Shown here in pieces: positions 44,727 through 51,934 of a stretch of DNA of 64,000 nt (its first letter is position 1; every line of letters begins with the position of its first letter). Source of the DNA: an uncultured Eisenbergiella sp. (lineage in GTDB: Bacteria > Bacillota > Clostridia > Lachnospirales > Lachnospiraceae); NCBI GenBank assembly GCA_910585455.1, contig CAJUEL010000011.1, positions 1-64,000 of the forward strand. Reading direction: 5' to 3'. The notes below the pieces were generated by a model that was not told the DNA's origin, ran no database searches, and was given only the letters and a program-made list of their open reading frames with translations. The position numbers and the translations under genes were made by a program.

Positions 44727-45861
44727 AATCATAGCATTGCCGCAAGAGCTAAGGAGCGCCTTTGAAAATGCTCTCAAAAGAAAATATCTGCCACGTCATC
44801 CGCAAAGAAGGCGGATGGCGTGGCAGCTGCTGGCACAATATGTTTTGGGTCTGATTCTGTTCGGGATTCTGTTTGTGGCCGCCTGCATTTTTGGCTGGGG
44901 CGTCATTTCCGATATAGAATGGGCGCCGGTGCAGGGGATCAGAAACTGGATCCGGGATTATATGCTTTTGGTGGGCGGTGTGCTGTTTTTGGGCGGCTGG
45001 GTCTTTGTCACCTGGTTTTTTCTGGCAAAGCCCCTGCGCTATCTGGATGAAATTATCGCCGCGGCGGGCAGGCTGGCAGAGCCTGGAGAGGAGCGGATTT
45101 TGCTGCCTCCCGCCATGAAAAGCGTGCAGGATGAACTGAATCTCATGCGGGAGCAGGCGCTGCGCAACGCCCTGCTGGCGAAGGAGGCGGAGCAGCGCAA
45201 AAACGACATGATCGTCTATCTTGCCCACGATTTAAAGACGCCCCTGACCAGCGTGATCGGCTATCTGACCCTGCTGGCGGATGAACCGCAGATTTCTCCC
45301 GAAATGCGCGCCCGCTATACCGGCATTGCGCTGGATAAGGCGGAGCGGCTGGAGGAGCTGATCAACGAATTTTTCGATATCGCCCGGTTTAACCTGACGA
45401 CCCTTGCGCTGGAACGGGAAACGGTGAATTTAAGCCGTATGCTGGAGCAGACGGTCAGCGAATTTGTCCCCATTCTGGCGGAAAAGAGGCTGACCTGGCG
45501 GACGGAAATCGAAGGGGATGTGGAGATTTCCGGCGATCCTGACCGGCTGGAGCGGGTATTCGATAATCTGATCCGGAATGCCGTTTCCTACAGCTATCCG
45601 GAAACGGAAATATTTCTGTCCATGAAGCGGCGTGACGGCGGTGCCAGGATCTGTGTGCGAAATCACGGAAAAACCATTCCGTCCGACCGGCTGGAGAGGA
45701 TCTTTGAGCAGTTCTTCCGGCTGGATGCCTCCCGTACCTCTGCCACAGGCGGCGCGGGTCTGGGACTCGCCATCGCAAAGCAGATCGTGGAGCTGCATGG
45801 CGGCAGGATATGGGCAGAGAGCGGGGAAGAGCGCATTGTATTTATGGTGGAGCTGCCATGA
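44716..45861 (+). CDS. vanS: VanS-like sensor histidine kinase
   Basis: A 381-residue kinase with two membrane helices (about 38-62 and 84-107), HAMP-like linker, and MIVYLAHDLKTPLTSVIGYL with His171, nearly the VanS signature. The ATPase domain has NLIRNAVSYS and GGAGLGLAIAK. A TTG start at 44716, overlapping the vanR end, is the only sensible start as no in-frame ATG precedes the first helix. The small external loop may detect glycopeptide or lipid II. The stop overlaps the next start (ATGA). Confidence 0.87.
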   Translation: MRNEIIALPQELRSAFENALKRKYLPRHPQRRRMAWQLLAQYVLGLILFGILFVAACIFGWGVISDIEWAPVQGIRNWIRDYMLLVGGVLFLGGWVFVTWFFLAKPLRYLDEIIAAAGRLAEPGEERILLPPAMKSVQDELNLMREQALRNALLAKEAEQRKNDMIVYLAHDLKTPLTSVIGYLTLLADEPQISPEMRARYTGIALDKAERLEELINEFFDIARFNLTTLALERETVNLSRMLEQTVSEFVPILAEKRLTWRTEIEGDVEISGDPDRLERVFDNLIRNAVSYSYPETEIFLSMKRRDGGARICVRNHGKTIPSDRLERIFEQFFRLDASRTSATGGAGLGLAIAKQIVELHGGRIWAESGEERIVFMVELP

Positions 45862-47567
45862 GAGAGCAAAAGGGGAAAGCTATGACAATCAATATCGGCG
45901 TACAGGATTTTTGCAGACTTCGTGAAGAAGGGGCATTTTATGTGGATAAGACGGATTTTATCCGGGAATGGTGGGAAAGCCTGGATCAGGTGACGTTGAT
46001 TACGCGGCCGCGACGCTTTGGGAAAACGTTGAACATGAGCATGCTGGAATGCTTTTTTTCCAATCGGTATGCGGGCAGGGGGGAGCTGTTTGAGGGACTT
46101 TCTATCTGGAAGGAGGAAGCATACAGAAAGCTTCAGGGAACATATCCGGTAATATTTTTGAGCTTTGCTTCCATAAAGACGGGCGATGCCGGTGAAATCA
46201 GGACAGGCATCAAGCAGATGCTCACCAATGTGTACGGCAGCTTCCGGTTTATCATGGAATCCGGGATGTTTGATCAAAAGGACAGGGAATATTATGCGTC
46301 TGTGCGGGATGATATGTCGGACGGGACGGCATATGTGGCGATCAACAGGCTCTGCATGTATCTGGAAAAATACTTCGGAAAAAAAGTCATTCTTTTGCTG
46401 GATGAATATGATACGCCCATGCAGGAGGCATGGACAGGCGGAAGTTTTGCCGAGACCGTTTCCTTTTTCAGAAGCTTTTTTAATGCATCCTTCAAAACAA
46501 ACACGCATATGTTTCGGGCGGTCATTACGGGCATTACGAGAATATCAAAGGAATCTGTGTTTTCCGATCTGAATAATCCGAAGGTGATCACCACCACTTC
46601 GGAGAGATATGCCGCCTGCTTTGGATTTACGGAGGATGAGGTTTTTGACGCGCTCAAAGACGCCGGTCTTGGCGGTGAGAGGGAGGGCGTGAAAAGCTGG
46701 TATGATGGATTCACCTTCGGAAGCCGCAGCGATATTTATAATCCCTGGTCCATCACAAACTTCATTGATGAAGGGGGAAAATATAAAGCCTATTGGGCGG
46801 ATACGAGCGGGAACGGTCTGGTCAGCTCCCTGATTCAGCAAGGCTCGGCGGGCATCAAGCGGACGATGGAGCAGCTCATGAACGGAGAGTGCATGGAAAC
46901 AGGGATTGATGAAGAAATTGTATACAGCCAGCTGGAAAAAAATGAGAACGCGCTCTGGAGCCTGCTTTTGGCGCTGGGCTATCTGCGGGTGGTGAAGGTG
47001 GAGCAGGAAGGAAAGTTTTTAAAAAAACGGTATACCCTGAAGTTGACTAACCGGGAAGTGGTTTTTTTGTTCGCCAACATGATTGCAGACTGGTTTGGCA
47101 GCGTTGCGACCACGTACAATGACTTTGTCAGCGCGCTGCTGGCGGGCGATGTGGACGCCATGAACGGGTTTATGAATCGAATTGCCCTGCAGAGCTTTTC
47201 CTGCTTTGATGTGGCGAAGGGCGCTTCCGGTCAGGATGAGCCGGAACGCTTTTACCATGGCTTCGTGCTGGGGCTGATGGTGGGGCTGGAAGGGAGATTT
47301 ACGATCACGTCCAACCGGGAGAGCGGTTTTGGGCGCTATGACATTGTCCTGGAGCCGGCGGACCGGGGAAAGGACCAGGCTTATATCATAGAGTTTAAGG
47401 TACGCCGTCCGGACAGGGAGAAAACCCTTGCGGATACGGTGGACTGCGCTCTGCGGCAAATTGAGGATAAAAGGTATGAAGCATCGCTTGTGGCGAAGGG
47501 AATTGATCCGCGAAGAATCAGGAAGTATGGGTTCGCCTTCGAAGGCAAAAGCTGCCTGATCGGGTGA
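45858..47567 (+). CDS. AAA-ATPase with PD-(D/E)xK nuclease-like C-terminus
   Basis: A 569-residue protein of the widespread 'AAA-ATPase-like' family: GVQDFCRLREEGAFYVDKT, the Walker A-type RPRRFGKT, Walker B LLLDEYDTP, and a C-terminal PD-(D/E)xK-like stretch (GRYDIVLEP...IIEFKV). Function is unknown; members occur in multiple copies in gut bacteria and may be mobile or defence-related. It is inserted between vanS and vanW, not a usual member of van operons. ATG at 45858 (GGAG upstream) overlaps vanS; ATG 45882 is an alternative. Confidence 0.85.
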   Translation: MREQKGKAMTINIGVQDFCRLREEGAFYVDKTDFIREWWESLDQVTLITRPRRFGKTLNMSMLECFFSNRYAGRGELFEGLSIWKEEAYRKLQGTYPVIFLSFASIKTGDAGEIRTGIKQMLTNVYGSFRFIMESGMFDQKDREYYASVRDDMSDGTAYVAINRLCMYLEKYFGKKVILLLDEYDTPMQEAWTGGSFAETVSFFRSFFNASFKTNTHMFRAVITGITRISKESVFSDLNNPKVITTTSERYAACFGFTEDEVFDALKDAGLGGEREGVKSWYDGFTFGSRSDIYNPWSITNFIDEGGKYKAYWADTSGNGLVSSLIQQGSAGIKRTMEQLMNGECMETGIDEEIVYSQLEKNENALWSLLLALGYLRVVKVEQEGKFLKKRYTLKLTNREVVFLFANMIADWFGSVATTYNDFVSALLAGDVDAMNGFMNRIALQSFSCFDVAKGASGQDEPERFYHGFVLGLMVGLEGRFTITSNRESGFGRYDIVLEPADRGKDQAYIIEFKVRRPDREKTLADTVDCALRQIEDKRYEASLVAKGIDPRRIRKYGFAFEGKSCLIG

Positions 47568-47596
47568 GCCTGCAAGGAAAAGCCGTTGTCATAAAT

Positions 47597-47627
47597 TCGT
47601 ATGAATTCCATTCGCAAATCTTAATAT
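47597..47627 (+). promoter_or_regulatory. Candidate VanR-activated promoter
   Basis: TCGTATGAATTCC (47597-47609) resembles the enterococcal VanR box (TCGTANGAAANTT as I recall it), and ATTCG recurs 15 nt on at 47610. TAATAT at 47622-47627 serves as -10, with no good -35, as expected for an activator-dependent promoter. Confidence 0.45.
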
Positions 47628-47652
47628 TTTACACAGAAAACACGCAAAAATG

Positions 47653-47692
47653 AATCCTCCGGTTTTGGTACAATGCCAGAAACGGAGGAATT
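47653..47692 (+). promoter_or_regulatory. RNA hairpin covering the vanW ribosome site
   Basis: AATCCTCCGGTTTTGG pairs with CCAGAAACGGAGGAATT around a 7-nt loop. The GGAGG of vanW lies in the stem and TTTT follows, so it could hide the ribosome site or act as a terminator/attenuator. Confidence 0.6.
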
Positions 47693-47695
47693 TTT

Positions 47696-48508
47696 ATGGA
47701 GAAAAAAAGACTGACGCAGCGCTTTCCATGGCTTTTGCCAATCCGGAAAAAGCAGCGGATTTTCTGCTTCTATCTGGGCATGCGGTTTGACAAAAACCGT
47801 TACTGCAGCGCGCAGGAGAAAACATTTTATCCCCATGTCCTGTTTTCCTCCCGCTGTCCCATGTACAATGCGGACACCGGTTTTGACATGGTCTATCAGG
47901 AGAACAAGGTCCACAATTTAAAGCTCGCCGCTGCGAAGCTTGACGGCATGCTGATCGGCCCGGGAGAAACCTTCTCCTTCTGGAAGGCGGTTCGTTTCGC
48001 GGACCGGGATGTGCCTTACCGGGAAGCCTTGGCGACGGTAAACGGCAGGCTGGTCACCGTGCCCGGCGGCGGGCTCTGCCAGCTTTCGAATCTGCTGTTC
48101 TGGGTTTTTTTACATTCCCCTCTCACCGTCACAGAACGGCACGGGCATCAGGTGAAGGACTTTCCGGAGCCCGAAAGCGATGCGCCCTGCGGCGTGGACG
48201 CAGCGGTGGCGGAGGGGTGGAAGGATTTGAAGGTCAGAAACGATACGCCATATGCCTTTCAGATCGGCATTTCCTTCGATACGGCCGGCGTAACGGGAAG
48301 TCTGTATGTGCGGGAGGAGCCGGGCTTTTTCTGGCAGGTGGAAAACGGACAGGTGCGGTATCAAAAAAAGCGGGACAGGGTGATCGAGGAGGCGGATGTG
48401 ATACAGAAAAAGATTGGGCTGCCGGGCGGTATCGTGTTGGAGGAAAGGCTTCTGTATACAAACCGCTGTGAAATCGGTTATGCCCTCCCGGAAGGGAGAA
48501 TGATATGA
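47696..48508 (+). CDS. vanW: VanW-family protein
   Basis: A 270-residue protein of the VanW family: GMLIGPGETFSFWKAV, the core VTVPGGGLCQLSNLLFWVFL and the HSPL..ERHGH segment. VanW occurs in vanB and vanG operons, with unknown biochemical role; it may link to cell wall attachment. No signal peptide or membrane segment is clear. Starts behind the hairpin and overlaps the ligase gene by 4 nt. Confidence 0.9.
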   Translation: MEKKRLTQRFPWLLPIRKKQRIFCFYLGMRFDKNRYCSAQEKTFYPHVLFSSRCPMYNADTGFDMVYQENKVHNLKLAAAKLDGMLIGPGETFSFWKAVRFADRDVPYREALATVNGRLVTVPGGGLCQLSNLLFWVFLHSPLTVTERHGHQVKDFPEPESDAPCGVDAAVAEGWKDLKVRNDTPYAFQIGISFDTAGVTGSLYVREEPGFFWQVENGQVRYQKKRDRVIEEADVIQKKIGLPGGIVLEERLLYTNRCEIGYALPEGRMI

Positions 48509-49557
48509 AAAAATACAACATTGCAGTATTATTCGGCGGATGCTCCCCCGAATACAGCGTATCCCTGGAGTCGGCATACGGCGTTTTGACGCATATGGAC
48601 CGCTCCCGTTTTACGCCCGTCATGATCGGGATATCCAGGGCAGGGGACTGGTTTTATTTTCAGGGAGAGCCCGAAAAAATCCCGGAGGATAGCTGGCACA
48701 ACAGAGAGGACTGTATCCCGGCGGTGCTGTCCCCAAACAGGAGCAGGCACGGGATTTTCTTATTAAAAGAGGAAGGAACAGCGTTTATAAGGATCGATGC
48801 CGCATTTCCGGTTTTGCATGGAAAAAACGGGGAGGACGGCACGGTACAGGGAGCGGTTGCGCTGGCCGGCATTCCATTGGCAGGCTGTGATACCCTGTCC
48901 TCCGCCCTGTGCATGGACAAGGACAGGGCGCACAGGCTCGCCGTGGCGGCAGGCGTGCGGACGCCCAAATCCGTCGCCCTTTCCCGGGAGGGCTCCTATG
49001 AAAAGGCGAGGAGCTTCGGGCAAAGGAACGGATATCCGCTGTTTGTCAAGCCTGTGCGCGCGGGCTCTTCCTTCGGCGTGACGAGGGTGATTTTAAAGGA
49101 ACAGCTTGCGGATGCCCTTTCTCTGGCATTTCAGTATGATGACACTGTCATCGTGGAGGAGGCGATAGAGGGCTTCGAGGTGGGCTGCGCGGTTTTGGGA
49201 AACGACAGCCTGTTTGTCGGGGAGGTGGACGAGATCGAGCTGTCGGGGGGATTTTTCGATTTTACGGAAAAATATACCCTGAAAACCTCTGCGATCCATG
49301 TGCCCGCCCGGATTTCGGGGGAAAAGGCGGCGGAAATCAAAGAGGCCGCGAAGCGCGTTTATAAGGCATTGGGGTGCCGCGTTTTTGCGCGGGTGGATTT
49401 GTTTCTGACGCCGGAGGGGGAAATCGTGTTCAATGAGGTCAATACCATTCCGGGCTTTACGGAGCACAGCCGGTATCCGGGGATGATGCGTGCGGCGGGA
49501 GTTTCTCTGGCGGATGTGGTCACAAAAATTCTTTTGCTGGCATTGGAGGAGCGTTGA
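48505..49557 (+). CDS. vanG: VanG-type D-alanine--D-serine ligase
   Basis: A 350-residue ATP-grasp ligase. VLHGKNGEDGTVQG, GCDTLSSALCMDKDRAH, FVKPVRAGSSFGVT and VFNEVNTIPGFTEHSRYP are ligase landmarks and agree strongly with enterococcal VanG as I know it. The omega-loop reads EKYTLK (255-260), as in D-Ala-D-Ser ligases, not the KY pattern of D-Ala-D-Ala or D-Ala-D-Lac enzymes. It would give precursors with lowered vancomycin affinity. Coupled to vanW (ATGA) and followed directly by the racemase fusion. Confidence 0.9.
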   Translation: MKKYNIAVLFGGCSPEYSVSLESAYGVLTHMDRSRFTPVMIGISRAGDWFYFQGEPEKIPEDSWHNREDCIPAVLSPNRSRHGIFLLKEEGTAFIRIDAAFPVLHGKNGEDGTVQGAVALAGIPLAGCDTLSSALCMDKDRAHRLAVAAGVRTPKSVALSREGSYEKARSFGQRNGYPLFVKPVRAGSSFGVTRVILKEQLADALSLAFQYDDTVIVEEAIEGFEVGCAVLGNDSLFVGEVDEIELSGGFFDFTEKYTLKTSAIHVPARISGEKAAEIKEAAKRVYKALGCRVFARVDLFLTPEGEIVFNEVNTIPGFTEHSRYPGMMRAAGVSLADVVTKILLLALEER

Positions 49558-49559
49558 AA

Positions 49560-51215
49560 ATGGGAATGCGGGAATGGCTGACCGATTATTCCAAGGGGGA
49601 TAATCTTGCGCTGTATTGGAAAATATTTGGGGCGCGGGAGCGGGCGAAAAGCCGCTTCTTTCAGGATGTGCTGAATCTGATCTGCAGCCGCATGGCGCAC
49701 CGGCATGGCGGCTATATCGGCAGGGGCGCTGTTCTGGAGGGGATTCCTTCCCTGCCCCACGGGCTGCACGGCGTTTATATTTCCCGGTTTGCCAAAATCG
49801 GGAAGGGCTGCCGGATTTACCAGAATGTGACGATCGGAGAAAAAGGACGCAAAGCGCCCACGATCGGCGATAACTGCCTGATCGGCGCGGGAGCGGTGCT
49901 TTTGGGCGATATCCGGATCGGAGCGGGTGCGAAAATCGGCGCGGGAGCGGTGGTGTGCAGGGATGTGCCCGCGGGAGCGACGGCAGTTTCCAAACAGGCA
50001 TATAGCGTGGAAAAGGAAGGCGAACAAAGGCGGGCTTCTTTAAGCATCCGGGAGCGGAAAGAAAAGCGGGAGTCTGCCCTGGCAGACGGGACAGAGGCTC
50101 CTGCACAGGCGGGCATCACACAGAGGGCGCGGGCGTGGATCGAGCTGGATGCGGACGCCCTGCGGTACAATGTGCGGGCGCTGCAGGGCAGGCTTCCGGC
50201 GGGATGCCGGCTGATGCCTGCGGTCAAGGCGGATGCCTACGGGCATGGCGCGGTCTGGATCGCAAAGCAGCTTGCCGGCGCCGGGGTGGACGCGTTTTGT
50301 GTGGCGTGCGCACAGGAAGGGGAGCAGCTTCGCCGCTGCGGCATAGAGGGAGAAATCCTGATTCTTGGCTATACGCCGCCACAGCAGCTGGAGCGTCTGG
50401 CGCGGTATGGGCTCACCCAGACCGTGGTGGATTTTTCCTATGCGGAAATGCTTCGGGAATCCGGCATGCGCCTGCATGTGCACGTCGGCGTGGACACCGG
50501 CATGCACCGGCTGGGAGAGCGCTGGGAAAATATGGAAAACATTTTCAGGATTTTTGAAATGGAAAACCTGACCGTAGACGGGCTGTTCACCCATCTGTGT
50601 GTAGCGGATTCTGCAAGGATAGAGGATCGGGAGTATACCAAAAAGCAGGCGGAGGCTTTCTTTTCGGTAGCGGGACGCATACAGCGGCGGTTTGGATACC
50701 GGCCGAAGCTTCATCTGCTGTCCAGCGCGGGAATTTTTGCCTGTCCGGAATATGCGGCGGATTTTGTGCGTCCGGGCATCGCCCTTTACGGCGCATACGG
50801 AAACGGAATCTTAAGGCCGGTGCTTTCCTTAAAGGCGTATGTTGCCTGTGTGCAGACGCTTCATGACGGGGAAACGGCGGGCTACGGCAGGGCGTTTACG
50901 GCCGATGGAGAGCGCCGGATCGCGGTGCTGTCCATCGGCTATGCGGACGGACTGCCCAGCGCCCTTTCGGAGGGAAAGGGCTGGGTGCTGCTTGGCGGAA
51001 AACGCGCGCCCATCGCGGGGCGCGTCTGCATGGATCAGACGCTTGTGGATGTGACCGGGATTGACAGCGTACAGGCGGGGGATGTCGCGGTGCTGATCGG
51101 CAGGGACGGGCGGGAGGAAATTACCGCCGGAGAAATGGCGGGATGGGCGCATACGATACCCAACGATATTTTGAGCCGCCTGGGAAGCAGGCTGGAACGG
51201 CTGCCCGTGGGCTGA
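49560..51215 (+). CDS. Serine-acetyltransferase-like domain fused to alanine/serine racemase (VanT-like)
   Basis: A 551-residue fusion. Residues 1-165 form a hexapeptide-repeat acyltransferase similar to serine O-acetyltransferase (LPHGLHGVYIS, RIYQNVTIGEKGRKAPTIG). Residues about 185-551 are a PLP-dependent racemase: Lys223 in AVKADAYGHG, Tyr442 in GYGRAF, GYADGLPSAL, and TIPNDILSRLG. Asn535 stands where alanine racemase has Tyr354; the Asn is a VanT serine-racemase mark to my knowledge. Enterococcal VanT has a membrane acyltransferase-3 domain instead. ATG 49560 follows GGAGGAGC inside the ligase end. It probably supplies D-Ser to the ligase. Confidence 0.85.
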   Translation: MGMREWLTDYSKGDNLALYWKIFGARERAKSRFFQDVLNLICSRMAHRHGGYIGRGAVLEGIPSLPHGLHGVYISRFAKIGKGCRIYQNVTIGEKGRKAPTIGDNCLIGAGAVLLGDIRIGAGAKIGAGAVVCRDVPAGATAVSKQAYSVEKEGEQRRASLSIRERKEKRESALADGTEAPAQAGITQRARAWIELDADALRYNVRALQGRLPAGCRLMPAVKADAYGHGAVWIAKQLAGAGVDAFCVACAQEGEQLRRCGIEGEILILGYTPPQQLERLARYGLTQTVVDFSYAEMLRESGMRLHVHVGVDTGMHRLGERWENMENIFRIFEMENLTVDGLFTHLCVADSARIEDREYTKKQAEAFFSVAGRIQRRFGYRPKLHLLSSAGIFACPEYAADFVRPGIALYGAYGNGILRPVLSLKAYVACVQTLHDGETAGYGRAFTADGERRIAVLSIGYADGLPSALSEGKGWVLLGGKRAPIAGRVCMDQTLVDVTGIDSVQAGDVAVLIGRDGREEITAGEMAGWAHTIPNDILSRLGSRLERLPVG

Positions 51216-51227
51216 ATGCCGTAACCG

Positions 51228-51268
51228 GTAACAGTTTGGACCTGGCTGAATAGTAGCGAACTGTTACC
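51228..51268. repeat. Dispersed palindrome, copy 6 (loop expanded)
   Basis: GTAACAGTT and AACTGTTAC form the ends; the interior (TGGACCTGGCTGAATAGTAGCG) is diverged, giving a loop longer than in other copies. It sits between the van cluster and the rimP promoter. Confidence 0.65.
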
Positions 51269-51296
51269 CAAAGTTTACAAAAATTTTATTTTTTGC

Positions 51297-51325
51297 TTGC
51301 ATTGTCCGGGAAAATGTGGTAGAGT
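51297..51325 (+). promoter_or_regulatory. Promoter of the rimP-nusA-infB operon
   Basis: TTGCAT and TAGAGT are 17 nt apart, 130 nt before rimP. Confidence 0.6.
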
Positions 51326-51352
51326 ATTTCTTGATGATAAGGTGTTGGTGTG

Positions 51353-51383
51353 AGAGTGGGTTGCAAACCCACTCTTCTTTATT
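51353..51383 (+). promoter_or_regulatory. rimP leader hairpin (attenuator-like)
   Basis: AGAGTGGGTT-GCA-AACCCACTCT is a perfect 10-bp stem followed by TCTTTATT. Such hairpins before rimP are frequent in Firmicutes and may be a terminator through which NusA adjusts its own operon. Confidence 0.7.
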
Positions 51384-51454
51384 AGTGTGGGCAGCGTTGC
51401 CGGCGTTTTCCGGAGCCGTTACCCCTGCTCCATGATAGAATCCGGAGGTGAGAC

Positions 51455-51919
51455 ATGTCAAGAAAGGAAACCTACGAGGAAAGGACCAGACAGCTCCTTA
51501 TGCCGATCGCCCGGCAGGCTGGTGTGGAAATCTACGATGTGGAATATGTAAAGGAAGGCAGCGACTGGTATCTGCGCGCTTACATCGATAAGCCCGGCGG
51601 CGTGAACATAAATGACTGTGAAACTGTGAGCCGTTCGTTGTCTGCACAGCTTGATCAGGAGGATTTTGTGGAGGATGCCTATATTCTGGAGGTCAGCTCT
51701 CCGGGGCTTGGAAGAGCTCTCAAAAAGGATGAGCATCTGCAAAAAAGCCTGGGACAGGAAGTGGAAATCAGGTTGTATAAGCCGAAGGATCACTGCAAGG
51801 AGTTTACGGGCACGCTGATACGCTTTGACGGAGAAGCGCTCGTGATTGCGCAGGCGGACAAGGAAATAACATTTGCCAGAAAAGAGATCGCACTGGTCAG
51901 GCTGGCACTTGATTTTTGA
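51455..51919 (+). CDS. rimP: Ribosome maturation factor RimP
   Basis: A 154-residue protein needed for 30S subunit maturation. IYDVEYVKEGSDWYLRAYID, the acidic middle INDCETVSRSLSAQLDQEDF and the strand EVSSPGLGRALKKDEH are family landmarks. The C-terminal SH3-like barrel follows. GGAGGTGAGAC precedes the ATG. First gene of the nusA operon. Confidence 0.96.
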   Translation: MSRKETYEERTRQLLMPIARQAGVEIYDVEYVKEGSDWYLRAYIDKPGGVNINDCETVSRSLSAQLDQEDFVEDAYILEVSSPGLGRALKKDEHLQKSLGQEVEIRLYKPKDHCKEFTGTLIRFDGEALVIAQADKEITFARKEIALVRLALDF

Positions 51920-51934
51920 AAAATGGAGGATGAA

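Noticed and set aside
43990..51215. van cluster considered as part of an integrative element or transposon
   Set aside because: No integrase, transposase, terminal repeats or att-like duplications were seen at either border.
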